Source of the DNA: Stereum hirsutum FP-91666 SS1
Lineage: Eukaryota > Basidiomycota > Agaricomycetes > Russulales > Stereaceae
Assembly: GCF_000264905.1 (NCBI RefSeq)
Contig: NW_006763134.1
Location: forward strand, 1,631,626 to 1,695,625
Direction of reading: 5' to 3'
DNA: 64,000 nt
Positions 32,883 to 43,442 of the stretch are shown one piece after another. The position numbers and the translations under genes were made by a program. Positions within the stretch are counted from its first letter, which is position 1. Each line of letters begins with the position of its first letter. Below the pieces are notes generated by a model that saw only the letters and a list, made by a program, of their open reading frames with translations, had not been told where the DNA came from and did no database searches.

Positions 32883-33792
32883 CTAATCCAACTCTGGGAC
32901 CGGCACCTCTACCTCACCCAATCCCGCTACGTTCAAAGCTCTCAACACCCTCGTCGAGAAATTATACCCAGCCACCGTCGTCGTCACTTCCACTATTTTC
33001 CTATTGTCGTTCCCTAACAGCTCCTTCAACCTTGAGAAAGTAGGTTCGGGGACAAGGACATTGCGTGTCATCTGATCCGCGTAGTCCAATAATGCGACAT
33101 AAATGGGAGAGAGGGCGGTGCTTGTACTCAATGCTGAGAAAGGGGGCGCCGTGCGAATGGCGTGCAGGTCGGAGGAAGTCAAACCAGCAGCGAGACCTAG
33201 CGGAGCATGGGCTCGCCTGTCAATGTGGCGATAAAATGCGGATCAGCGTTGCCATTCCATCTTCTGACATCTGTCAACGGAGATGAAGTGATAGTTGAGA
33301 GGCATACCAAACATAAGTCGAACCGTTGAGCATGGCTACGCGGAGGATCTACTGAGGGCATACTTGGTCAGTGAGAAAGAAACTCCGGGTTCTGTAAGTG
33401 AGAAATCACGACTTGCCAATAGTTCCATTTGGTCGGCGGGAAGGGTAGTCTTTGTCCTTATAGCTCCTGCAAGCTCGTTCCAACCGAGTGCAATAGGCTC
33501 CGCATTCATCCTTTCACAAAGATGGAGACCATTTTGAGCGCCACTCTAGTCGTCCTCCCAAATTGTTCACCAGGAAGAACCTCGCCACTTACAATACACC
33601 GTCCAGATCTATCAGACCTCGCGCTCCTCTGCGTTCTCTGATGACATCCGCGGCCTATGGAGGGTTCAATGATGAGCAAGAAGACCCTGAGAAGTCGCAT
33701 GTAAGACGGGAGTTGCGAACCTCGTTTGTTCCTTCTGCAGGAAAGATGTACGGAACGCGAGCGGGTGGTGAAGGGTCTCCGTGCTCAGGCAT
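32883..33792 (-). CDS. carboxymuconolactone decarboxylase (CMD) family protein, copy 2
   Basis: Start ATG at 33792 (MPEHGDPSPPARVPYIFPAE), stop at 32883. Spliced exons give ADVIRERRGARGLIDLDGVL, MNAEPIALGWNELAGAIRTK, MELL-ILRVAMLNGSTYVW, RAHAPLGLAAGLTSSDLHAI and a last exon with LLDYADQMTRNVLVPEPTFS and IVEVTTTVAGYNFSTRVLRA. The intron at 33349-33416 uses a GC-AG border, required by the frame. Where copy 1 has REH, copy 2 has RAH, so an acidic residue is lost. Convergent with the SDR gene, 3' ends 183 nt apart. No CxxC pair. Substrate unknown. Confidence 0.83.
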
Positions 33793-35414
33793 AGTAAAAC
33801 CAGAGCTGTATCTGTCGACTGATGTTGACCAACAGCAGAAGGAATGCACCGTGCGGAAGAATCCTGATATCGATGACCACCACATTGTCAGGTGAGCAAG
33901 GGAACGGCGAGCCGCCTTCAATGCTATCCCATAGAAAAGAGCGGGAAAGGACGCCATAGCAGTCAAATATTACGTCAGAGCTCCCAAGATCTACGAAAAT
34001 TCAAACTAGAAAGCATTGCTCAAAGTCCATGACTAGCACAGAGACAACAATGGTCACAGACGTTCTTGGAGGGATGAGTTCAACAAAGAGCCACACAAAT
34101 TGTGTGGCGCAAGCTCCGGCATCCTCCGGCGCGAATTTCGAGTCGGAACTGTTCTTGCTTTTTTGCCCTTACATCAGGTCCACTGGTAGTCTCGTGTCCA
34201 GACGATAAAGAGTCGATGATGGTACTTTTCCAGCTCGCAGTGTGCACGCCCCTCAAACACGACAACATGCAGTAAGCTTCTTGTTGACGATTCCCTGGAA
34301 TTTAGTAAATAGATACACCACGGACTCCCCCGCCTGTTCGTAATACCAGTTTCAAATGTCAATTTATCTGCGACCTGCTCCCGCCGGCGGGCATCATCCA
34401 TCATAAGTGGTGTCCTCTCGATCTTTTGTTGAATAGGTACGTTCTATTGCGAGACTCCTTGATGTTTGCGAGGGTCATTCACTGTCATTTCGTGCAGCAT
34501 GTTTACACGCTGTCATTCTATCACTGTTTTATACCGTTTTGTTTTCTCGTGATTTCTACTGCTCTGTTCACGATCAAGGCATACAATCACCGAGTGCTCT
34601 ATCTGTGACATGCACTGGTCTGCACCAGCACCGCTTGTTTAGGGCCGTTGATCTAACGATATCTCCATCACATCTCAACATCTGTGCCTGTGCATGTATT
34701 GGCAAAACGTACAGCGTTCACAAATCTCAATCTCTACCATGCTTTCGCCCAGTCCTCCATTCTGTCCCTATCATGAAACGCAGTGGTGACGTTCTCTGTA
34801 CATAGGCTGCTTATACTACAGCGGCGTGGCGCCAACAATGAGATGGTTTAATCGATATGCAGTTCATCAGAACCATCCTTCAGCCACCATCAAATGATCT
34901 ATTGTCGCTGGACGGGTCGAGACGGAATTATACATATTGGTTCCGTCGTCCAAGATCGTAAGTGCGATTTGAGCTAAAGTGTTTGAGCCCTTCTAGCTGA
35001 AGTGTGCCCGTGAAGGATACTATCGTCCAACCTTTCAGTATATGTTCTGGCCTGTGACCGCAGAGGTGCCCACAGCTGCCTATCTAACGAATGTTTTGGC
35101 TGAAATACGGTGTGCGGTAACTTCTGGCTGCACAAGTTCGGTATGGGCGCCCTCTGACCCTACTACCAGTGTTCCGGGTCTCCGTGAGCTTGATTGGTCC
35201 TTAGACGTTTCAGACGATATGAATAGCGAAGTCAGGGGGATGCGCATTCGATCTTTATATATACCAGCATCCAATTTTGACGAAGAGGTATTGACGCTAC
35301 CTCTTTTCCCTTTCCTCTGGTTCTTCTGTTTCCTTTGGGTTGTCGTTGTTACATACCCATTTTCCAACCACCGTGCCTTTGACTTTCCCGACCCTGCTTC
35401 AGCTTGAACTCGCT
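33793..35414. other. intergenic; left part of the DUF3455 segmental duplication
   Basis: CMD copy 2 promoter on the left. From 34,103 onward the sequence matches in blocks the region upstream of DUF3455 copy B. A perfect inverted repeat, ccacacaa-a-ttgtgtgg, lies at about 34,091-34,107. No gene seen. Confidence 0.55.
35256..35263 (+). promoter_or_regulatory. TATA box of DUF3455 copy A
   Basis: TATATATA preceded by cgatct, about 152 nt before the ATG. Copy B has cgatctttgtataaag at the matching place, so the core promoter is conserved in both copies. Confidence 0.6.
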
Positions 35415-36329
35415 ATGTCTATGAAGACGATTGTCTTCCTTTGTCTTGGTGTTACTCTTGCGGCTTCACCAGCACTGGCTGCATGTGCCGTCCCGGCATC
35501 CTCACTCAAGATTCCGTCCAATCAGACAGCCCTCGTCGCTCCCACCTTTCCCCCCTCTTTCGTGGCTCTGGGCGTCGGTGTTCAAAACTACACCTGCTCT
35601 AACACGTCCACTTACACGTACGTCCACCCGAGAATCAAACCGTGTCCTTCCATCCTTACTTTTGCTTACCCGATATATGCATCACTCTAGTAATGTCGGT
35701 GCTGTTGCAGAACTCTTCGACATCTCTTGTGTCGTTGATTCCGCCCTCTCCCCCTACCTTACCTCCGCCGTTGAAGCGCTATGGTCCGCCATTCCATCTG
35801 ACACATTCAACACAACGGAGCTCATCAGCACACTCGGATTCCTCGGTAATCCTGACGTCATCGGGCAGCACTACTTCGTACCCAATCCTGCCACCGGTTC
35901 TGGTAGCTCCCCAAAATTCGATTTTACGAGTGCGAGGTTCAACGGCGTAGCGGAGGCATTTGTGGTGTTGGCGAAGACGGGAGATGTTGTCTCGCCTGAT
36001 GACAAGAGTGTGGATGTGGATTGGTTATATCTGACCGCATTATCGTATGGGGGTCAAGGAGACTTGGCGGGATCAGCATTCAGGGTTGAAACGGCGGGAG
36101 GACAGCCGCCTGCTTCGGTCAGTCCACCTAATAAATTATGTCAAGAATAAAGCTGATAAGATTTGCGTTCATAGTGCAATGGCGCTGACAGCATTTCGGT
36201 CAAATATGCTGCGAAGTACTGTAAGTGTCCAAGTGCCTGCTCTTGCTTCGCGGCTTGGTCGACCCTGATTTTCGTGTTTCCCCAGACCTCTACAACACAA
36301 CGCTTCCTGCCAGCGTTCTCGACAGCTGA
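35415..36329 (+). CDS. secreted DUF3455-family protein, copy A
   Basis: The ATG at 35415 (a second lies two codons on) opens a signal peptide, MSMKTIVFLCLGVTLAASPA. The body has VAPTFPPSFVALGVGVQNYT, then (after an intron) NVGAVAELFDISCVV, LGFLGNPDVIGQHYFVPNPA, VDVDWLYLTALSYGGQG and FRVETAGGQPPAS. Two short 3' exons follow, CNGADSISVKYAAKY and LYNTTLPASVLDS. GVQNYTC, AELFD, FRVETAGGQPP and the terminal A-x-Y-W/L-like end match the DUF3455 (malate dehydrogenase-like, misnamed) pattern. Function unknown; small secreted fungal protein. Copy B at 38050 is nearly the same gene. Confidence 0.87.
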
Positions 36330-38049
36330 ACGGACTTTCTACTTGGATATTATTGGGTGAATCCATGCATTGGGACTTGCTCCTCATGCTCCCTTTAAAC
36401 TCTGTCGTTTTTTGGTGCGAATATTTATTCTGAATGCCTACCGCTGTCCGATATCATTCTATGTCTCTTCTTCGAGTTGTCTTTGGTTCAACTTGATCGC
36501 CCACAGATACGGGCGCTTCGAGACTCGCACGCAGCAACATTTAGTATACATGTGCAACCAGAAGGTCTCAGAAACATTGGCTGCGGATGATCTTAGAACG
36601 CAGTCATGACACATTGCTCTGCGGGGAGACCCACGACCGTATTGAGTTGACCGTCTGGGGGCCACTCCCGTGGTATACTGTGGCGCTAGCCTCCGGCATC
36701 CTCCGGTACCTGTTCAAACCAGATCCTCGTGGCCCGGGAGTTCTTACTTTTCAACTGACCGTTCTAGTACTAGTACCTACCACGTAAGTCCACTTGTCGT
36801 ATTTTGCGGGATGTACTCACCATGTAAACGACCCGAGATCCGGTATATATTCTGGGAATAGGACTGAAATGCTGCTGGCGGTGAGTCACCACCTGTCTCA
36901 TGCTCGTCATGGCTGCATGGCATCATTCCAACATTGTTCGCAATACTTGTTCAAGATTTCGTCTGATAGGTACATTCTATGCTCGATCACACAATACCAG
37001 TGGCATAGATCCTGTGAGATATTGCCAATGACTGGATTTTCTCTGCCGATACAAACCTCGGTTGTTGCGAGGTTTCTGTCTCATGCGCTTTGTGCACGGC
37101 GGTGAGCTTTTCTGACGGGAATTGAAGGAGTCGTATAATTTCCTCTGCATTGCCCTGGAATAACCTCCATTTACTATCGGGGCATGCAACCGCCGACTGC
37201 TTATATGTGACCCGCATTAGCATAGGGATTACCTAGGACGGTTGACTGAACGGCGTTTCAGCATGAATGCTGTTTCGACAGGGTTTGTGCCTGCATTTGG
37301 CCAAAAATATGATTGCTCTCATTCCGAGTGCTTTCCGAATGCCCTGTCAAAACAACCAGCTTACGCTGTGAAAACGGTGATTTTCCTAGACCGAATGGTC
37401 CTTGCTTGCCAATCGGACCGCGGGCTGCTCTACTCTTGGCAAACTTTCTTTCGCCTCAGTCCTCCGACCCTATCACGCAACGCTGTGGGCGCGTTCTCGC
37501 TAGGCACGTTATACTGCTCGATCGTCGTAATGGAGAATAGCGACAACAAAGAGTTAGCTTCATCCACTGTGCGGTTCATCAGAACCTCCTTCAGCCACCA
37601 TCGGGCCGACCTCTAGTCGCTAGACGACATAGATAGGGTCGAGACACGTTCATTTAAAAATTGCAAACACCGTTATATCTTGTTTTCAAGGATATCATGT
37701 TGATATTTCCGTATGTGTTATATCCTGTGACAGTACGCTTTCCCATTACAGCTAGCTCTCGACCGCTTTGGCGGAAATATACGGCGACCGCTCTTTGTAC
37801 AAATTCGCCATGAGCGCTTTCCAACCAATTCTGTGGGTCTCCGCGGGCTGTCTGAGGGGTTCCCCGCTCTTTCGGACTGAGTTGTATAGCAAAGTTCGGT
37901 GGGGTGCATGCTCGATCTTTGTATAAAGCCACATCTCAACCCGACAAGGTTGCATTATCCTGACCTCTTCCCTCTTCCCTCCTCTCCCTGGGTGGTCGTG
38001 CGCACAAAACCATTCTCCACCACCGTTCCTTCTTTAAACCGAGCTCACC
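36330..38049. other. intergenic between DUF3455 copies; duplication junction
   Basis: Contains the downstream flank of copy A, the unit 1/unit 2 junction at 36,679 and the upstream flank of copy B. No gene of its own. Confidence 0.55.
37922..37927 (+). promoter_or_regulatory. TATA box of DUF3455 copy B
   Basis: TATAAA preceded by ctcgatctttg, 123 nt before the ATG at 38050. Confidence 0.6.
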
Positions 38050-38956
38050 ATGTTCACGAAGACCGTTGCATTCCTATGCCTTGGTGTTGCTCTCGCGGCT
38101 TCACCGACCCTGGCATCCTGCCCCGTCCCGGCGTCCGCTCTCAAGGTCCCGTCCAATCAGACGGCCCTCGTCGCTCCCACCTTTCCCCCGTCTTTCGTGG
38201 CTCTGGGCGTCGGTGTTCAGAACTACACCTGCTCTAACACATCCACTTACACGTACGTCCACCCGGATTGTATCGTGTTTTTTTCCCTTACTTTTGCTTA
38301 CTCGCATCACTCTAGCAATGTCGGTGCCGTCGCAGAACTCTTCGACATCTCTTGTGTCGTTGATACCGCCATCTCTCCATACCTGACCTCTGCCATTGAA
38401 GCGCTGTGGTCTGCTATTCCATCCAACATCCTGAACACAACGGAACTCATTAGCAAACTTGGATTTCTCGGCAATCCTGACGTCCTCGGGCAGCACTACT
38501 TCGTACCCAATCCTGCCACCGGCTCTGGTACCTCACCGAAATTCGATTTCACGAGCGCGAGATTCAACGGTGTAGCGGATGCATTTGTAGTGTTAGCCAG
38601 GACTGGAGATATACCTTCACCGGATGACAAGAGTGTGGATATAGATTGGTTGTACTTGACCGCATTGTCGTATGCGGGTCAGGGAAAATTGGCGAAATCG
38701 GTATTTAGGGTTGAAACGGCGGGAGGACAGCCGCCTGCCTCGGTCAGTCCGCCTGATAAATTGTTCACCTGATGTGACTGACAAGTTCCTTCACCTGTAG
38801 TGCAACGGCACTGACAGCATCTCGGTCAAATATGTTGCGGAGTACTGTGAGTCTCTACTGACTCTTGCCCATGGTTCACTTGACTCTAAATTGTCTCGCC
38901 TTTCGGTCCCAGGGTTCTACAACACAACGCTCCCCGCCAGCGTTCTCGACAACTGA
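38050..38956 (+). CDS. secreted DUF3455-family protein, copy B
   Basis: The ATG at 38050 opens MFTKTVAFLCLGVALAASPT, a signal peptide. It has the same exon layout as copy A: VAPTFPPSFVALGVGVQNYT, NVGAVAELFDISCVVDTAIS, LGFLGNPDVLGQHYFVPNPA, VDIDWLYLTALSYAGQG, FRVETAGGQPPAS, then CNGTDSISVKYVAEY and FYNTTLPASVLDN before the stop. Differences from copy A are mostly conservative (D for E, K for D), and no frame is broken, so both look functional. Function unknown. Confidence 0.87.
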
Positions 38957-39982
38957 AAGGACCTCATATTTAGGCATGAGAGCGGCAAACCATTCAGGGG
39001 CTTACTTCTCATGCTTTCTATTCGATTTCACTTTCATTGAAATCTATCGGTTTTCACTTCTATGATTTATCTATTCCTCACCTACCGCCGTTCTCTCGTC
39101 CACCTTCGTCCACTCACCATGCTTTTCATTCTCACGCTCCCTCAAGGTTTCTTTATATTTTTGTACTCCCAAGGCTTGACTAATCCCCATCTTCCTAACC
39201 GACAACAAACTTGATCGTTCACAGATTTATCGCAGACAGGAACAATTTGAGACTTGACATATGCAAGGACATGTGGCGCTAACAAAAATGTTCACCTCAG
39301 ATGGCATGCTGGAGTGTACTCTCGGTCCATGAACTGGGACAAACCTTCTCTATGACGGGACGCCCAAAACTAGACGCTCTAGAATGTCACCATTTTCAGG
39401 CAGTGTCACGGTCAGCAGAGATTCGCGACCTCGGCCCTCAGGCCTCAGTCCTCAGACTGCAGTGGGCCATGAAGTGGGAGCGTTACAGTGCTATCGATCT
39501 GCTCAGTGCTTATTTTTACCTTGAAGGGATGCGCACGACTTCACCGTCTGTTTACCTGAGCGCATGGTGTGGACGATATATGGCTCTGTGTTTTCCAATG
39601 TTGTCGGCGGTAGCATGTCCTGTGGCAGACATTCCTGAACGGTATGTTACATGTAATCTAGGTTACGCATCTATTATAACTATGGAGTTGCGTGTTTCTC
39701 GAGGCTGTTGAAAGCCACAAGCCAAAGCGCCCAAGCGAGATTGTACAAAAATAAAACGACCCGACGAGAAGGAACAGGATCTAGGGCCCAAATGGTAATA
39801 TCGTGTATGCGCATACTGACCTTCTCTCACCAGGTGTAAGGAGCAAATTTTCGAACGCATCGAGGAGTCATGTCGTGTGGATCGTCATGGAATGGACTGA
39901 ACATCCAGGTTGGGATATGGCATATTTCCTGCACGGTTAATTCGGATCAGTGTGCATCGTCCCAATAATAGACGTAAAAAAA
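38957..39982. other. intergenic between convergent genes
   Basis: Downstream flank of DUF3455 copy B to about 39,280, then unassigned DNA. A 136-codon open frame at 39,301-39,711 shows no motif and is not called. Confidence 0.5.
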
Positions 39983-41774
39983 CTATACCTCTGGACCACA
40001 CCCTGGCTTACACTTCACCCACATCGGCCAACCCAGCCACTTCATCAATCGAGCGATTTCTGCCCTCGAATCCTGCAGGACTTTTTCTTGCCTCGCCAGC
40101 TCCGCTGCCTCAATATCGAAGGCAGCCACCCACAAGCCCCCTAACGTCCCGCAAATCTCGGCGAGAACATCCTCGACTGAGCTCTTGATCCGCCTCTCCT
40201 GTCTCGTCAGGGAGCTAGTATCGATGCGCGAAGTATATGTTATCGAGCAATGGCGAATAATCGGTGTAATCCATGAGGGGTCCGAAGTAGGATCGACCTC
40301 GGGTGGCGGTAGTGCAGAGATGAGCATGTAGGGACTGAGCATGACGAGCAATTGCGCTCTGAAGAGCGAGACTTGTCGTGTAACGTTCTGGAACCTTCCC
40401 TCTTCCAAGATATACTCCAACGACTCCAACCTTTCACCATACCTCTCCGTCACAATTGTCGTTATGCTCCCCCAATCCACACGGCTACCAGAACTCTTCC
40501 TTTGCCCCTGGACCCCGTTCCACCCTCTCGATAAAACCTCGTCCAGTTCGTCCATCACTTTATCAGTATCCTCACGAGTGATGTTTTGCAATCGGTGGTG
40601 AAATCTGTCTTGACCAGTGCGTAGCTCAACAAGACTCGTGAGGGAGGCATCGTAGAATGACACGAATCCGGTGTAGTCAACATGGACGCGGGTTTCTCCA
40701 GGGGCACGGTCGTGCCATGAGCCGGTGTGTATAAGCTCGAACAGTGCTTCCTCTAGCGTTACTTGTGACCCTCGCCATCCGACTGGTGGGTCTGGTATTT
40801 TGGGCCATGGCGGCCTGACGACACCATCCGAGAAAAGATCGGATTGACTGCCGTAGTGGTGGTGCATATCGACACCTTCACGGTCATCGGCGCGTTTCTG
40901 AAGCTCCTGCAATCCAGGAGGACGCCATACGGCTGGGAATCGTGTGGGTACCAATTCGAGGATGGAGACTGGTTCAAGGCCGGAGGAGAAGTTGCAGAAC
41001 ATGATTTCGCTGCCACAACACAAACGCAAACACAAGGTCAAAGAATAAACGATGGGCTCGTCCATTGGATAAAGTAGCCACGATATCACTCACAAATGCA
41101 TCTCCATCCTCACGAACCCGTCCAATCCATACTTCTTCCCCCATTCACACAACGTATCGATCCTCTCTCTTTCCTTGTATGACCTGTACTCGTCAATATT
41201 TCCCCAAATAACAAGGTCCTGCGAGTCCATCGTCCCGTTCGGCATCTTCGCGGCACTAGAACCATCGAAGTATAGCAGTCGGAGGTCTCGAGTGGCGACC
41301 ATGGTGTGCACCCAACACTTCGCCACGCAGAAGATGAAGGAGTGGTCGAAGTCGAAAGCAAGCCACTCAGGGACAGTCGGGGTACTGTTAGTCGCGCGAC
41401 CGTGATATAATATTGTTGCCACAGGGATGGAAACAGGGACGATGGAGTGACCTGGTAACGATTCGGGCGTAGGAAACCATGATGGTGCTTTGTCAGTCAG
41501 ACATGGAGTACGAGAAAAAGACTGAGTGATGCGCACCATTTCTCCAGTATGTGTTTGGCCATCGCTGCATCAGCGACGAGACGGTGTTAAAGATGAAGTT
41601 TCCAGTCGAGTTGGTTGGTTCAGTTGAAAAAGGCTCGGGAACTGTAACACTTTGTGCATCATTTTGAAGCACTACTTGATGCAAGCTTGCATCGAAATCG
41701 CCTGGTAAGAGGTTCGCTCTGACGAGAGGATAGGTTGTGGCAAGAAAGCCGGATATGCAAGATAAGAGCTTCAT
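39983..41774 (-). CDS. large secreted protein of unknown function (conserved fungal family)
   Basis: Start ATG at 41774 with a signal peptide (MKLLSCISGFLATTYPLVRA). Three exons. The second starts at the join YWRNG-HSIVPVSIPVATILYH and has TVPEWLAFDFDHSFIFC, CWVHTMVATRDLRLLYFDG and WGKKYGLDGFVRMEM. The third is long and helical: ILELVPTRFPAVWRPPGL, GSWHDRAPGETRVHVDYTGF, VSFYDASLTSLVELRTGQDR and a coiled segment near EIEAAELARQEKVL-like residues, ending CKPGCGPEV. I recall similar secreted proteins with the NGHSIVPG-type motif in many fungi, but none with a known function. About 560 residues. Exon joins fit frame and motif. Confidence 0.75.
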
Positions 41775-42191
41775 GCGCGACAGGTGCCCGACTACGACCT
41801 GGATGCGTCGTAGGTGGAGGTGAGCAGCAAAGCCTGGTCAACCAGAAGAGCGCATATCGGGAGTCAATCTAGCGATACCGTGTATTCCCAAGCACCGCCC
41901 TGAACTCATAACGAAAAGTTCCGATATCGAATGCCGGCGGAAGGACTGCGCCAATTAGGCGCCCACCATTCGGAAAGTCACACCAGCTGACAAGTTTTCC
42001 ACATCGCGAGTCGCGCACGCATCAGCGGCAGTGGGATGATAGGACGCAGAAACATAGATTACAGTCGGGATAACATGAAGGAAAGGCGACGGAACAAAAT
42101 ACAGAAGATATAGCCGCACCGATATCATCCACCCCCAACTACGCCGCACCACCAGCATTCGCTACTCCTGCTCCTCATCCTGCGCTACATA
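41775..42191. other. short intergenic region
   Basis: Promoter of the secreted-protein gene and 3' end of RPA3. No gene seen. Confidence 0.55.
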
Positions 42192-42791
42192 TCAGAACAT
42201 CCTTCCTTTGAACCGTTTGTCATGCGTCAGCTCGATGACATCGTTGGCGAGCTTCAAGTCTTCCCATGCACAGATAAGCAAACGTCGTATATCAAAGGGG
42301 AAGAAGACGCACTCAGATGATCCCCTAAGTTACAGCAATTCACCATCTTGATCGTACTCCCGTCAACGGGTGTGCCGATGACCTCGAAATACGTATCGTT
42401 CATAGCATCCATATCAACCTGCATACGTGATCACGGCGCAACACACGCGACGACGGACATTCCAGGCACGAAGTTATCATGAGACTGATGCATACCAAGT
42501 ATACAAACTAGAGGAACGAAACGCACTTTCGCCAGTTGGACTGTGACCTGCCCTCCGTCACTCGTTTCCATGATTGCGAACTCCCCATTCTCCGCCCACT
42601 AAGCCACCCCAATTCCAGAACAACACCAGGAAAATATACGGGTGGGACAACCATAGACACGCGAGTTAGATACGCCACAATAGACTCATTAGTTATTGGT
42701 GCACACGTACCTCGACCATCTTGCCCACTATTCTCACCGTCTTTCCGACATACTCTGGCATACGGGCGGAGTTAACACGGGGGGACGACAT
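42192..42791 (-). CDS. rfa3: replication protein A 14 kDa subunit (RPA3)
   Basis: Smallest subunit of the heterotrimeric single-strand DNA-binding complex. The ATG at 42791 gives MSSPRVNSARMPEYVGKTVR then IVGKMVE, the first strands of the OB fold. Following exons give GGQVTVQLAK, VDMDAMNDTYFEVIGTPVDG, STIKMVNCCNLGDHLN and LKLANDVIELTHDKRFKGRM before F-stop. The join HL-NLKLANDV uses a gtgcgt donor and an aag acceptor. About 110 residues, the usual size. Three introns. Confidence 0.9.
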
Positions 42792-43442
42792 GATGATTGC
42801 AGCAAAGGTGGAAGGTAGGCTTTGATATGATAGACTCCGAAAGTGAGGCTGGATATACGGCCAGAGCGACTTAATACGGCACGGACAAAGAGATGGAGAA
42901 AAAGGACGCGACGGTAACTTGAGACGCGTCAGACTCCTTGTCGCGCTTGTGGCTGACTCGCTAAATCCTCCCACGATCATGTGTCCCTTCAATCAGCGGC
43001 ATCCGAAAAGCCTAGATATCCCTGATTCCCTGCAAGTGGATATGCATCGCCTGCAGGGTGCACGTACTGCTCACGGGAGTTTTGATTGCATGAAGAATTA
43101 CGATAAACATTCGCCCATAACGCGAAGCAAAAAGCAACACGTGAATATTATTGAAATATACTCAACACATCCCCAGATCACCAGCGTGGTGGAGGCTACA
43201 TTCATTCATGCTACAGCAACGAGTAGTAACAACAACAGAGAACAGACACAAAAAGTAGGAAAGCGTCATCGTCCAATCTATCATATCACGGCATTAGACG
43301 GACTCCCAGCACCCTGTAAAGTGCCGTCCCCGTCTCAGCTCCCCTGCATGGCGCTACAATCGCCGGGATTCGATATCCCGTATTCCTGGCATAAATAGAC
43401 AGCCGCGAGCGCTACTCGTGGCACAACAGCACAGATGGCCCC
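42792..43442. other. intergenic, RPA3 promoter
   Basis: Between two minus-strand genes. A short dyad, gggattcgatatccc, lies near 43,367-43,381; it resembles a tRNA T-arm only superficially. No gene seen. Confidence 0.5.

Larger units (their letters stand above)
34103..36678 (+). repeat. segmental tandem duplication, unit 1 (about 2.58 kb)
   Basis: Unit 1 runs from one tgtggcgc motif to the next and contains DUF3455 copy A with its upstream and downstream DNA. Matching landmarks in unit 2 are: ctccggcatcctccgg (34,114 and 36,691), ataggtac(g/a)ttctat (about 34,433 and 36,966), gttcatcagaacc (34,862 and 37,573), cgatcttt plus TATA (35,249 and 37,913), the whole gene, and aacttgatcg..cacagat after it (about 36,490 and 39,209). 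Confidence 0.7.
36679..39271 (+). repeat. segmental tandem duplication, unit 2 (about 2.59 kb)
   Basis: Head-to-tail copy of unit 1. A further tgtggcgc at 39,272 marks its end, at the same place relative to the gene as the motif at 36,679 is to copy A. The coding parts are far better conserved than the flanks. Confidence 0.7.

Noticed and set aside
39301..39711. 136-codon plus-strand frame downstream of the DUF3455 pair
   Set aside because: No domain, no splice structure, and no counterpart at the matching place after copy A.
43360..43385. Sequence gggattcgatatccc resembling a tRNA T-arm
   Set aside because: No matching acceptor stem, anticodon arm or D-arm could be found at the right spacing; it is a simple dyad.
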